40,142 nucleotides of DNA from an uncultured Eubacteriales bacterium. GTDB taxonomy: Bacteria > Bacillota > Clostridia > Oscillospirales > CAG-272. The stretch spans positions 1-40,142 of the forward strand of contig URDX01000016.1 in the NCBI GenBank assembly GCA_900546695.1, in the 5' to 3' direction. The notes beneath the pieces are model-generated. The model worked only from the letters and a program-made list of their open reading frames with translations. It had not been told where the DNA came from and did no database searches. This document shows, one piece after another, positions 8,402 through 17,294 of this stretch. The translations under genes and the position numbers were made by a program. The first letter of the stretch is position 1, and each line of letters begins with the position of its first letter.

Positions 8402-9103
8402 TTAAATCTGTTTTCGCGTGTTTTCCCCTTCTTGTTCTGCAGACTGTGATTCGTTTTTTTCGGAACCGCCGAGACAACTATCCGGTACGACCAAGCGCTT
8501 GCCCACTGCCGCGACCATTAAACGATTACGGTTTTGATAGCCCGTTTTTTCCAGCATTCGATTGATATAGGTTCGCACCGAGGACTGCGCCACATTTAGC
8601 AGAGCGGCAATCTCTGCATTTGTTTTTCCCTCACAAAGCAAGCGCAGTGTCTTAAGCTCTTGCTCGGACAAATCGTAGGAAAGTACATTGCCGAGCATAA
8701 CAGACGGTGCGCCATCCGGCCAGAAATGCTTGCCCGAAAGAGTTCCTTCAATAACGCCTATCAAATCATCGGAGGGAGAATCCTTATACCAGAAGCTGTC
8801 GGCGCCGATTTTTTTTGCCCGATCAAGAAATCGTCCCTCCAGCATGGAGGTTACCATAACAATCTTTATCCCGGGATAGAGCTTCTTAATCGATTCGGCA
8901 GCGGTCAGACCGTCCGAGTCGCTTTCGGTGCATATATCCATGAGAATCAGGTCAATGCGCCCCTCGCCGCAGCGGCGAAGCACCGCATCGGCACGTGTAA
9001 GCGTGCCCGCGACCTCACAATCTGTGCACTTCTCCACGCAGGAACACAGATATGCTCTCGCCAGTGCCTGATCTTCAACAATCAATATTCTCCTTATAGC
9101 CAT
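8402..9103 (-). CDS. NarL/LuxR-family response regulator
   Basis: A 233-residue DNA-binding response regulator. The receiver domain (residues about 5-120) has the acidic pair E10/D11, the phospho-acceptor D56 in LILMDI, and K107 in SFWYKDSP. A LuxR-type helix-turn-helix follows (about 145-210: LSEQELKTLRLLCEGKTNAEIA...SSVRTYINRMLEK). A polar tail of about 25 residues ends the protein. The ATG at 9103 overlaps the kinase gene's end by 10 bp, with GGGGGAT as ribosome site, indicating translational coupling to the kinase. It likely receives phosphate from that kinase; its target promoters are unknown, the dockerin operon next door being an obvious candidate. Confidence 0.92.
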   Translation of the reverse strand: MAIRRILIVEDQALARAYLCSCVEKCTDCEVAGTLTRADAVLRRCGEGRIDLILMDICTESDSDGLTAAESIKKLYPGIKIVMVTSMLEGRFLDRAKKIGADSFWYKDSPSDDLIGVIEGTLSGKHFWPDGAPSVMLGNVLSYDLSEQELKTLRLLCEGKTNAEIAALLNVAQSSVRTYINRMLEKTGYQNRNRLMVAAVGKRLVVPDSCLGGSEKNESQSAEQEGENTRKQI

Positions 9104-10074
9104 AGGTTATCCCCCACGCCTCCCAAATTGCCATGTTTCGGCATTTCAATCACCAAAGAAAACTCCGGTAAGCTCTGTACCGTCATCTTTCCGCCCGAGT
9201 TTTCTATCCTGCGGCGCAGATTGGTAAGACCGCCGCCCTCGGTGATCTCCTTTTCCGGCGGCTTGCCGTTATTGCGTATCATGACGGTATAGCTGCATTC
9301 GTTTTCCCAAATATTCGCAGAAACCTCGGTCGCATTGGCATACTGAACGGCGTTGGTTAAACAGACCTGCATGGCGGTGTACAGCAGCTCCGCCTCACCG
9401 TCCGTCGGCTCACTGCCTCTTATCCGCACGGTCACGCCGCCTGTCTTTGCACTGTCAAGCAGTTTTTCCTTTGCCGACAGACCGATTGCATTCCGAAAGG
9501 CAATGACTTTCTCCCACTCACGACACACAACATCCGCATCAATACCGTCAAATTCTCCTGTTATGTACTGCTTCGTAAGTGTAATGCAGGCGGCAAGGTT
9601 GTCGTGCATGGAAGATTTTGCGTCAAGTCGCTCCTTCTCCCGCGCTAATGCCCCGACATTACCGGAAAGCCGCTTCAATTTCTCCGAATCATCCTCCAGT
9701 TTTCTGCTGTCATCGGTAAGCTGCACCAAAGCACGCTGCAGCTCGGTAACGTCGGCAGCGGTGAGCTGTATATAGCTCTCCCCATATCGATCGGTGACCT
9801 CGGTTTTTTCAAATCTCCATACCTTTTTGTCCGGAAACCGGTAAGTATTCTCTACATCCGGGATCTGTACAATGCCATTCGGAAGGTCAGACAGTGCTTC
9901 CTCCACCTCGCCTAAATACTGCATATCGCTGTCAAGCAGCTGTCGGCTCAGCTGATACATCTGCCGGTTGCAGAGGACGATACTACCCGTGCGATCAAAA
10001 AAACATGCGGCAGTGGGAAGTCGGTCAAAGCTCTCTTTGATAGCATTAAAGCCTAAGCGTTTCATTCTATGCAC
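9094..10074 (-). CDS. Soluble PAS-domain sensor histidine kinase (HisKA_3-like)
   Basis: A 326-residue protein without membrane segments. A PAS-like domain spans about residues 12-112 (LPTAACFFDRTGSIVLCNRQ). A charged coiled-coil follows (112-155), then a phosphorylation site MHDNLA with H157 in a REKERLDAKSSMHDN context like HisKA_3 kinases. The ATPase part keeps the N-box asparagine (LTNAVQYANA, N241) and a glycine-rich EGGGLTNLRRRIENSGG lid near 279-295; the G1 DxG is NNG. The start is a GTG at 10074 because GGAGG lies 8 nt upstream inside the preceding gene, while the next ATG (10065) is too far away. It overlaps the 7TM gene by 8 bp and the regulator by 10 bp. Confidence 0.88.
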   Translation of the reverse strand: MHRMKRLGFNAIKESFDRLPTAACFFDRTGSIVLCNRQMYQLSRQLLDSDMQYLGEVEEALSDLPNGIVQIPDVENTYRFPDKKVWRFEKTEVTDRYGESYIQLTAADVTELQRALVQLTDDSRKLEDDSEKLKRLSGNVGALAREKERLDAKSSMHDNLAACITLTKQYITGEFDGIDADVVCREWEKVIAFRNAIGLSAKEKLLDSAKTGGVTVRIRGSEPTDGEAELLYTAMQVCLTNAVQYANATEVSANIWENECSYTVMIRNNGKPPEKEITEGGGLTNLRRRIENSGGKMTVQSLPEFSLVIEMPKHGNLGGVGDNLWL

Positions 10075-11692
10075 CGTTCACGCCTCCTATCAACGTGCGA
10101 ATAAGCCACAATCCGTCCTCCCGTTTAACGGTTACATTTGAAGAAACGAGGAAAGACAGATCCGCGACGCATTCCACCGACAGATCCATCTCGTTGTCGG
10201 ACACGAAAATAAACAGAGAATGCAGCCCGTTTATCGTTGCTTCCGCAACGATCTTCAAAAGATCGAACAAGCGCGCCACCTCAGCCGTGAGCATCGGTTT
10301 TGTTGTATGATAAGCCACACTGCATTCCGATCCGCAAACGGTCATGACCCTCACCGCCTCATCTACAGTCAGCCGGAGCTCCTGCTGCGGCAGAAGCTCA
10401 TATTCCAAGCCGAGAAAATACAGATTGGCACCGCGCTTGATGTAAGTGCCGAGCAGAAGAATTCTCTTCAGCAGGTTTTGTATTTCGACAGGCTCTGCAC
10501 CCTCACATTGCTTCAGCAGTTGCCCGATCCTGGCTATCTGCTTTCCGTACTTTGTCTCCAATTCGTTATAAATACGATTTTTTTCGGTCAACTCATTCAG
10601 CTTTTTCTGTATGAGATAAGCTTCCTGCAATTTCTCTTTGTTGTTTTTTATTTTGGCTTTGTTTTCGCTTAACCTTGCACGAAGCTCGGTCAGCGGGCGC
10701 ACATTATCCTGCCAGACGGCATATCCTCCGCTGATCGGTGCCGAAGAAATGCGTATTCCGTCGGGACGGATGATCTGAAGTCCGCTCTTCGGGCAAACCA
10801 TATCTTCATCTGCAGCCTGGGACCGGAGAACGATATTTCCGTTGCGGTCTGCGATACAGGCTGCCAGTGTCGTTGCCTCGAACAGTTCGACATAGCCTGT
10901 ATTGGACTGTATCATCCTGCAGCGTATACAGCTTTCATAAATCGCCGCATATAAAAGGCAAAATGTCACATTCATATCCCCGAGCCACCGGCGTACAGCC
11001 GGCAGCCCCAACAGATACAAGATCCCGTACAGAACCGTTGCGCAGCCTATAACAAACGGTGCAAGCCTCTTTTTTTTGCTGCACGTAACACGGCTTTTCT
11101 TCAAAAGGAGGATAAGCGAAAAAAACATGCAGGTCACCATCCAACCGAGGCAGCAGAAATAAACGGGACCGTGGGAATAGGAATAATTGTCCGGCACTCC
11201 CGGCACGCCGCTGCCGAATGCAAATGCCTGCTGGTGCAGGTCGTTGGTGATCACCAGCAAAAACAGCGCAGCCGGAATGATTGTCAAAGCGCCGATCCTT
11301 CCGGCCAAACGGTATTCCTCCGATTTTCCCAGAGACAGCGCAATATACACTCCCAGCAGCGGTATAAAAAGCATGGGTAAATAGTAGAGATACCAGATGT
11401 ACCGCGCCACTGTCAGGTCAGTGACAAACTCATATTTCAGCGTGCGCAAAATAAGCCATACCAGCATCAGCGCCGCTGTCAGACGCAGACAGTGCAGCGC
11501 CTGCTTCTGTATAATACGCCGGTCGAGGGAAAAGCCCCACAGGAAAAACAGCAGCAAATATAGTGACGCGCGGATATAACTCATCCAATCGCCGCCGATG
11601 TCGAGCATAGCCAGCATCCGGCAGGAATAGGCCGCCGCAATAATCGTAAAAACAAGGATCATCGGGAGCAGCCGTTTCGTTTTCCGTTTCAT
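10067..11692 (-). CDS. 7TM membrane sensor with degenerate histidine-kinase module (pseudokinase)
   Basis: A 541-residue protein whose N-terminal 255 residues contain seven or eight hydrophobic segments (about 8-25, 38-55, 69-86, 98-119, 133-150, 177-197, 210-230, 241-255), like the N-terminal 7TM region of some Firmicute histidine kinases. A short PAS-like stretch (LAACIADRNGNIVLRS, near 276-291) follows, then a coiled-coil (335-375) and a kinase-like helix, NRIYNELETKYGKQIARI, where the expected phospho-His is a Glu (E379). The C-terminal region lacks recognisable N- and G-boxes. It is therefore probably a membrane sensor that cannot phosphorylate itself and signals through the overlapping soluble kinase. 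No strong ribosome site is seen before the ATG. Confidence 0.82.
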   Translation of the reverse strand: MKRKTKRLLPMILVFTIIAAAYSCRMLAMLDIGGDWMSYIRASLYLLLFFLWGFSLDRRIIQKQALHCLRLTAALMLVWLILRTLKYEFVTDLTVARYIWYLYYLPMLFIPLLGVYIALSLGKSEEYRLAGRIGALTIIPAALFLLVITNDLHQQAFAFGSGVPGVPDNYSYSHGPVYFCCLGWMVTCMFFSLILLLKKSRVTCSKKKRLAPFVIGCATVLYGILYLLGLPAVRRWLGDMNVTFCLLYAAIYESCIRCRMIQSNTGYVELFEATTLAACIADRNGNIVLRSQAADEDMVCPKSGLQIIRPDGIRISSAPISGGYAVWQDNVRPLTELRARLSENKAKIKNNKEKLQEAYLIQKKLNELTEKNRIYNELETKYGKQIARIGQLLKQCEGAEPVEIQNLLKRILLLGTYIKRGANLYFLGLEYELLPQQELRLTVDEAVRVMTVCGSECSVAYHTTKPMLTAEVARLFDLLKIVAEATINGLHSLFIFVSDNEMDLSVECVADLSFLVSSNVTVKREDGLWLIRTLIGGVNGA

Positions 11693-11811
11693 TGGGTGAA
11701 TCTCTCGCTTTCTCTCTCGCAGACAAGGATCGGTCCCTTGGCGATTTTATGTGTTTTTCGGCAGGGCGATTCCGGATGTGTATTTACCAAAGACAGTATA
11801 CTAAGGCATCA

Positions 11812-12024
11812 TCAAAGCTCATTGTCGGACACGAATTTCATCATATCATTCGGAGTACAATTCAATGCTTTGCAGATCTTTCCCACGGCTTCAACCGCGA
11901 TGTTTTCATTTCCGGTCATTTTGAAAATGACCCGGCTGCTGATGACTGCAGCCCTTTCAAGGTCTTTCTTTTTTATATCCCTGTCAATCGGCAATTACCG
12001 AAACTTTTTATAGCTTATATCCAT
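11812..12024 (-). pseudogene. XRE/Cro-type regulator interrupted by an in-frame TAA
   Basis: Reading the minus strand from an ATG at 12024 gives MDISYKKFR, then a TAA (11995-11997), then in the same frame LPIDRDIKKKDLERAAVISS and on to a stop at 11812. The two parts together match the usual layout of short XRE-family regulators (N-terminal MDISYKKLW-like start, DMKKKDL, helix-turn-helix, ICKALNC...DI/DM...). The stop falls at the position usually held by a Lys codon. Either the gene is dead, or translation restarts at the TTG at 11994, which would give a 60-residue protein lacking the first helix. It lies 119 bp upstream of the 7TM sensor gene, on the same strand. Confidence 0.65.
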
Positions 12025-12066
12025 GCCGTCAGTCTTGATTCAAGCAGGATTTGCTCAGAAAATAGG

Positions 12067-12086
12067 AACAGCCGTCCTTGGCTGTT
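12067..12086. terminator. Small hairpin, possible terminator
   Basis: AACAGCC (12067-12073) and GGCTGTT (12080-12086) flank a 6-nt loop. On the minus strand the stem is followed by CCTATTTTC, on the plus strand by TAGAATATAAT. It could end leftward transcription from leuS, but the T-tract is poor. Confidence 0.35.
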
Positions 12087-12138
12087 TAGAATATAATATC
12101 ATATTTCCTGCAAAAACACAATGGCTTATAGTAATAAT

Positions 12139-12198
12139 ATAATCCCCATAGAGTAGATACACGAAAAACAGAAATCAAGTCTACACTATGGGGATTAT
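12139..12198. repeat. Inverted repeat of 19 bp (one mismatch) at the compositional boundary
   Basis: Arms at 12139-12157 and 12180-12198 match at 18 of 19 positions around a 22-nt loop; each contains ATAATCCCCATAG or its complement. It lies about 85 bp past the leuS stop. It may act as a leuS terminator despite lacking a clean T-run, or mark the edge of an inserted segment. The gap 12025-12283 otherwise holds no gene that I can support. Confidence 0.6.
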
Positions 12199-12283
12199 TT
12201 ATATCAAAGAATGGGAACGAGAAATGCGGCAAGGGATTGAAGCTAAAAGCAGTGCAGGCGTACCCCTGCGATATGCCGTCCAC

Positions 12284-14686
12284 TCACTTTGCTACGATGT
12301 TCACGAGCTTGCCGGGAACGTATATCTCCTTGATTACAGTCTTGCCCTCAAGGTTTGCAGCGACGCGCGCATCCGCCTTAGCGGCGGCAACAGCCTCATC
12401 GCTCGATGCGGAAACGGGGACGGTGACCGTTCCGCGCAGCTTTCCGCATACCTGAACGGCTATCTCCACGGTATCGTCAACGGTCTTGGACTCATCGTAA
12501 TCCGGCCACGGTGCTACGGAGGCAAAGCCCTCTCCGCCGATAGCCGCCCACAGCTCCTCGCACACGTGCGGTGCAAACGGGCTGAGTATACGGACGAATA
12601 ACGACAGCTCGTCAAGGGTGAGCGAGCCGTGATCGCAGATATCGTTAAGCAGGGTCATCATAGCCGCTATCGCGGTGTTGAACTTCATCGACTCGATATC
12701 CTCGGTGACCTTCTTGACCGTCTTATGGAACGCGCTTGAAAGCTCGGGCGTTTCGCCCCTGCCCGACGCGATATCGGTAAGAGCGGCGACGCGGTCAAGG
12801 AAGCGCTTACAGCCGCGGACGGAGTTGTCGTTCCACGGTGCTGCAGAGCCGTAATCACCCATAAAGAGTACGTAGGTACGGAGGGTATCCGCGCCGAACT
12901 TGTCAACGACGTCGTTTGGGTCTACGACGTTGCCGAGCGACTTTGACATCTTAACGCCGTTCGCACCGAGTATCATACCCTGCGCGGTACGCTTTGCATA
13001 GGGCTCTGCGGTAGGCACAACGCCGATATCGTAGAGGAAGCGGTACCAGAAGCGCGAATAGATAAGATGGCGGGTAACGTGCTCCATTCCGCCGTTATAC
13101 CAATCGACGGGGAGCCAGTACTTCATAGCCTCGGAATCCGCGAGCGCTTTATCGTTGTGCGGGTCGACATAGCGGATAAAGTACCAGGACGAGCCCGCCC
13201 ACTGCGGCATGGTATCGGTCTCGCGCTTTGCGGGCCCGCCGCACTTAGGGCAGGTGCAGTTGACGAACGAATCTATCTTAGCAAGCGGTGATTCGCCGCC
13301 CTCGCCGGGCTCGAAATTCTCAACGTCGGGCAGGCGCAGCGGAAGCTCCTCGTAGGGAACGCCGACCATGCCGCACTTCGGGCAGTGCACGATCGGAATA
13401 GGCTCGCCCCAATAGCGCTGACGGTTGAACGCCCAGTCCTTCATCTTGTACTGAACGCCGCGCTCGCCGATGCCCTTCTCCTCGAGACAGTCGAGCATGC
13501 GCTCGATAGAATCCTTCTTGTTAGTATAGCCGTTGAGGAAGTCGGAGTTTATCATGCGACCGTCGCCGGTATACGCGCCCTCCTCGATGTTGCCGCCCTC
13601 GATAACGGGGATGATGTCGATGCCGAACTTACGAGCAAAGTCGTAGTCGCGCTCATCGTGTGCGGGAACAGCCATGATAGCGCCCGTTCCGTAGCCCATC
13701 ATAACGTAGTCGGAGATGTATATCGGTATCTCGGCGCCGTTGATGGGATTTATCGCGCTGATACCGTCAAGGCGAACGCCCGTCTTATCCTTGACGAGCT
13801 GAGTGCGCTCAAACTCGGTCTTTTTAGCGCATTCCTCGCGGTATGCGCCCACCTCGTCCATATTCGCGATGCGGTCGGCATAGCGGTCGATAACGGGATG
13901 CTCGGGCGCTATTACCATGAAGGTAACGCCGAACAGCGTATCGGGGCGGGTGGTATAGATGCGCAGACTCTCGTCGAGCCCCGCAAGTGCAAAATTGACG
14001 AACGCGCCGGTCGAACGACCGATCCAGTTCTCCTGCTGCATGCGGATATTTGCGGGATAATCGACGTGCTTAAGACCGTCGAGCAGCTTATCCGCATATG
14101 CGGTTATGCGGAGATACCAAACATCCTTTGAACGCTGTACCACCTCGCTGTGGCAGATATCGCACCTTCCGCCCTGAGAATCCTCGTTTGAAAGGACGCA
14201 CTTGCAGGACGGGCAGTAGTTTACAAGCGTTTTATCGCGGAAAACAAGCCCCGCATCGAACATCTTGCGGAATATCCACTGCGTCCACTTATAATAGTTT
14301 TCATCGGTGGTATCCACCGTTCTCGTCCAGTCGAACGAGAAGCCTACGCGCTTAAGCTGCTCGATAAAATGATGGATATTCCTATCGGTAACCACGCGTG
14401 GGTGCATATTGTTCTTTATCGCATAGTTCTCGGTAGGCAGACCGAACGCATCAAAGCCGATGGGGAAAAGAACGTTATAGCCCTGCATACGGCGCTTGCG
14501 GCTGACCACCTCAAGTCCCGAATATGCCTTGATATGCCCGACGTGCATTCCCGCACCCGACGGGTACGGAAACTCGACAAGCCCGTAAAACTTAGGCTTT
14601 GACCTGTCGTCGGAGGCATGAAAGATGCCTGCCTCCTCCCATTTGTCCTGCCACTTTTTGTCCGATGTCGTAAAATCGTATTTCAT
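12284..14686 (-). CDS. leuS: Leucyl-tRNA synthetase
   Basis: An 800-residue class I aminoacyl-tRNA synthetase that charges tRNA-Leu in the cytoplasm. The HIGH-type signature is HVGH (residues 48-51, in PYPSGAGMHVGH), and KMSKS is present in GANGVKMSKSLGN. A zinc-type CPSC...CDIC cluster follows near residue 155-180, the editing domain begins with the TTRPDTLFG motif near 240, and a second CPKC...CPKCG cluster lies near 430-480. The C-terminus ends in the usual small domain (EIYVPGKLVNIVAK). Length is normal for bacterial LeuRS. GAGGGACGGCTGT precedes the ATG. It is the last gene of the housekeeping block and follows rsfS by 36 bp. Confidence 0.98.
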   Translation of the reverse strand: MKYDFTTSDKKWQDKWEEAGIFHASDDRSKPKFYGLVEFPYPSGAGMHVGHIKAYSGLEVVSRKRRMQGYNVLFPIGFDAFGLPTENYAIKNNMHPRVVTDRNIHHFIEQLKRVGFSFDWTRTVDTTDENYYKWTQWIFRKMFDAGLVFRDKTLVNYCPSCKCVLSNEDSQGGRCDICHSEVVQRSKDVWYLRITAYADKLLDGLKHVDYPANIRMQQENWIGRSTGAFVNFALAGLDESLRIYTTRPDTLFGVTFMVIAPEHPVIDRYADRIANMDEVGAYREECAKKTEFERTQLVKDKTGVRLDGISAINPINGAEIPIYISDYVMMGYGTGAIMAVPAHDERDYDFARKFGIDIIPVIEGGNIEEGAYTGDGRMINSDFLNGYTNKKDSIERMLDCLEEKGIGERGVQYKMKDWAFNRQRYWGEPIPIVHCPKCGMVGVPYEELPLRLPDVENFEPGEGGESPLAKIDSFVNCTCPKCGGPAKRETDTMPQWAGSSWYFIRYVDPHNDKALADSEAMKYWLPVDWYNGGMEHVTRHLIYSRFWYRFLYDIGVVPTAEPYAKRTAQGMILGANGVKMSKSLGNVVDPNDVVDKFGADTLRTYVLFMGDYGSAAPWNDNSVRGCKRFLDRVAALTDIASGRGETPELSSAFHKTVKKVTEDIESMKFNTAIAAMMTLLNDICDHGSLTLDELSLFVRILSPFAPHVCEELWAAIGGEGFASVAPWPDYDESKTVDDTVEIAVQVCGKLRGTVTVPVSASSDEAVAAAKADARVAANLEGKTVIKEIYVPGKLVNIVAK

Positions 14687-14722
14687 ACAGCCGTCCCTCT
14701 TTATGTATTGATACGCCGATGC

Positions 14723-15262
14723 TCAGTCGACGAGAAGTGAGTCGATGTCTATCTCCTCGGCATCGCCCCAGAGCTTTTCGAGATTGTAGAAATTCCGCGT
14801 TTCGCGGTCGAAGATGTGGACGATGACCGAGGCATAGTCCATGATTATCCAACTCGCCTCGTTATAGCCCTCGATGTGACCGGGATGAACGCCGACCTCC
14901 GCAAGCCGCTCCTCGAGCTCACCCGACAGTGCGCGCAGCTGAGTATTCGATGTACCCGTGCACATTACGAAATAGTCGGCAATGACCGTCTTATCCGCAA
15001 CGCGCAGCACCTTGAGCCCGCGTGCCTTCTTTGAATCGAGCACGCGAACGACCGCACGCAGCATGTCCTCGGGCTTGCTCAGCTCGTCGGGGATTATCGC
15101 GCGGTGACTGTCGCGATCGGTCATGACAAGCGTCTCGTAGCCTATCTCGGTGTAATCCTCATCGTCGATGGGCTCACCATATGCCGACTCGTCGCCGACG
15201 TATATCTCATCATACTCACCGCTGTCCGGCGCGAGCCCTTCATTCATTTTTTTGTTTTCCAT
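14723..15262 (-). CDS. rsfS: Ribosome silencing factor RsfS
   Basis: A 179-residue protein. The last 115 residues are a typical RsfS/Iojap domain (LDSKKARGLKVLRVADKT..., ADYFVMCTGTSNTQLRAL..., WIIMDYASVIVHIFDRETR...YNLEKLWGDAE). RsfS binds ribosomal protein L14 (uL14) and blocks subunit joining when nutrients are short. An acidic N-terminal extension of about 55 residues (DEIYVGDESAYGEPIDDEDY) is longer than in most family members. The start at 15262 follows AGGA at 7 nt; the frame is open to 15385 but without a better ribosome site. It lies between the LCP gene and leuS, a common arrangement in Clostridia. Confidence 0.93.
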   Translation of the reverse strand: MENKKMNEGLAPDSGEYDEIYVGDESAYGEPIDDEDYTEIGYETLVMTDRDSHRAIIPDELSKPEDMLRAVVRVLDSKKARGLKVLRVADKTVIADYFVMCTGTSNTQLRALSGELEERLAEVGVHPGHIEGYNEASWIIMDYASVIVHIFDRETRNFYNLEKLWGDAEEIDIDSLLVD

Positions 15263-15424
15263 CGTGTTATCCTGCACTCGCTCGATAGAGCATCCTTTCG
15301 TATGTATCGCGACCGCACGGGCAGAGCCCGCACGTATCGCCTTATCGCCTGCTAACCTGTCGACTTGCAGTCTTGATATCTGCACCCTTGATGTCTTGCA
15401 GCCTCACCGACCTGTCGACCTATC

Positions 15425-17107
15425 TCAATTACCGCCGCCCGTGCGTGCGATATTGAGTCCGTTGTCGTTGATGTCGCCCGCGCTGTGAACGCTGCTGCCC
15501 AGCGTTTCGGATGCGGGTGCCGCATATACCGCGGAGACGCTATCCTCGGCATTCCTGCCGAACATTCCCGTCGGGTCGAGCATAGCCTCGGTTATATCCA
15601 CCTTATAGGGGTTGAAATACTCGTTCATCAGCTCGAGCATTCCCGCCTTGTTCATAACATAGTAGGAGGTTCCCGAGTTGACCGCTTCACCGGGCAGGGT
15701 GGCAAAGTTGACGTTCGACATATCGACGCTCTTCATAAAGTTCTTTCCGAAGTATACGCAGTCGAGCACCTTCATATCGGTATCGACCATGTTTATAGCC
15801 GTCTCAGCGAGCTTCGGCACCGTCGAGATAGAGAGGTTGTTCTTTACCTGACGGAACAGCGCGCTCATGAACACCTTCATAGCATCGACACGTCCGATAT
15901 CGCCCTGCGCGTAGCCGTTGTTGCCCTTACGGAAACGGATATACTGCTCGGCGCTGTCGCCGTTCAATATCTGCTGACCCTTCTTGAGATGGATATACAG
16001 ATTCTGCTCGGGATCCTCGTAATCCATGTCACACGGCAGATCTATCGGAACTCCGCCTACGGCATCGACAAGATTTCCGAACTGATCGAGATCAACCATA
16101 GCCCAAAAGTCAATCGGTATTCCGAGTCCGCGCTCTAGCTCGTCTGCCATGCCCTCCATGCCGCTGCGTATGCGCGCGTCGGCATCCTTGACCGTCGTGT
16201 CGCGCTCAAGGGCGAACAGACTGTTTATCTTACGCGCCTTGCCGTGCAGCTCAAAGTAGGTGTCGCGCGGAATCTGCAGTACCGATATCTTCTTGTTTGT
16301 AACGTCATAAGACGCGAGCATGATAACGTCGGTGTTCACCGCAACCTGATCGTGCCCCACCGCAAGCATCGTATAGTAGCCCGGCTTGCGCTCAATGCTG
16401 CTCGCTGCAGGCACGGGGGGCGTGCCGTTATCGTCGACCGTCTCGCTGACAGGCGCGGTGGTCTCGTCGGGAGACGGACCGGGGTCCTGATCGGGGGTGT
16501 AGTCGTCGACTACCTTCCACAGCACAAGCACAACGACCGTAAGCACTGCGACGAATGCCGCGATGCTGATAAGAACTGTGTTTCTGCGGCGGCGACGGCG
16601 CACCGTCTTGTCTGCAGGTGCTTTGCCGTCCTTTGTGCGCGACTGCTGCGGTCTGCCCGAGCGGTCTAAGCTGCGTGCCGTGCGTCCGTCTGCCGGGCGA
16701 GCACCGTTTTGCACCGCTCTCGGGTCAGCAGCTCTCGAGCCGGCCGATCTCGGGTCAGCGGTCCTGTTTTGCTGTTCCGCGTCACGGCTGTGTCCCGCGC
16801 CGCTTGCGGCGGCACTGTGTCTCTGCGCATCGCCGCCGACACCTCCGCACCGTGCGTTCACACGCTGAACATCACGTTGCGGATTACCCTGAACACCTGC
16901 ACGCCGTGCATCGCTGCGCTGTACGTCGTTCTGTGCGCCTGTCAGCTGCACGCTGCGTTGTGCATCGGTACGCTGACCCGACGGACGGACTGCACCGCCC
17001 TGCGGTCTTCCGCTATGCATTCCGTTCTGTCCTGACGAGCTGCCCGTTCGGCGCTCGATATTGTCGCGGGATGTGCCGCGGTTTTGGTTTCTGTTGTTAT
17101 TATCCAT
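15425..17107 (-). CDS. LytR-CpsA-Psr (LCP) family cell-wall ligase with long disordered N-terminal tail
   Basis: A 560-residue membrane protein. Residues 1-170 are a basic, Gln/Arg/Asn/Ala-rich tail with repeated VQR/AQR/DPR-type words, presumably cytoplasmic. One transmembrane segment spans about 177-200. A Pro/Thr linker leads to the LCP domain (about 246-440): MLAVGHDQVAVNTDVIMLAS, the Arg-rich IPRDTYFEL, and QYIRFRKGNNGYAQGDIGRVDAMKVFM carry the conserved Asp and Arg residues. LCP enzymes transfer glycopolymers from lipid carriers to peptidoglycan. AGGGG precedes the ATG. It lies between yqeK and rsfS, as in many Firmicutes. The tail resembles that of the unrelated protein at 35007-36734. 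Confidence 0.93.
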   Translation of the reverse strand: MDNNNRNQNRGTSRDNIERRTGSSSGQNGMHSGRPQGGAVRPSGQRTDAQRSVQLTGAQNDVQRSDARRAGVQGNPQRDVQRVNARCGGVGGDAQRHSAAASGAGHSRDAEQQNRTADPRSAGSRAADPRAVQNGARPADGRTARSLDRSGRPQQSRTKDGKAPADKTVRRRRRRNTVLISIAAFVAVLTVVVLVLWKVVDDYTPDQDPGPSPDETTAPVSETVDDNGTPPVPAASSIERKPGYYTMLAVGHDQVAVNTDVIMLASYDVTNKKISVLQIPRDTYFELHGKARKINSLFALERDTTVKDADARIRSGMEGMADELERGLGIPIDFWAMVDLDQFGNLVDAVGGVPIDLPCDMDYEDPEQNLYIHLKKGQQILNGDSAEQYIRFRKGNNGYAQGDIGRVDAMKVFMSALFRQVKNNLSISTVPKLAETAINMVDTDMKVLDCVYFGKNFMKSVDMSNVNFATLPGEAVNSGTSYYVMNKAGMLELMNEYFNPYKVDITEAMLDPTGMFGRNAEDSVSAVYAAPASETLGSSVHSAGDINDNGLNIARTGGGN

Positions 17108-17294
17108 TTAAATCCCCTGTTTTTCAGTCCCGTACGGGAGATGTGTTTGCTTTCTTACCCGAGAATGCGCCGACCTCTCATCCGAGTGGTATGTCGACCT
17201 TCTCGTCGTTATCTTTATCTGTTATATTCGAGTTTATCAATTTATCCGAGCCGTCAAAGCAGCATGCAGATGCGCCGTCACATAATGCGCGGTA

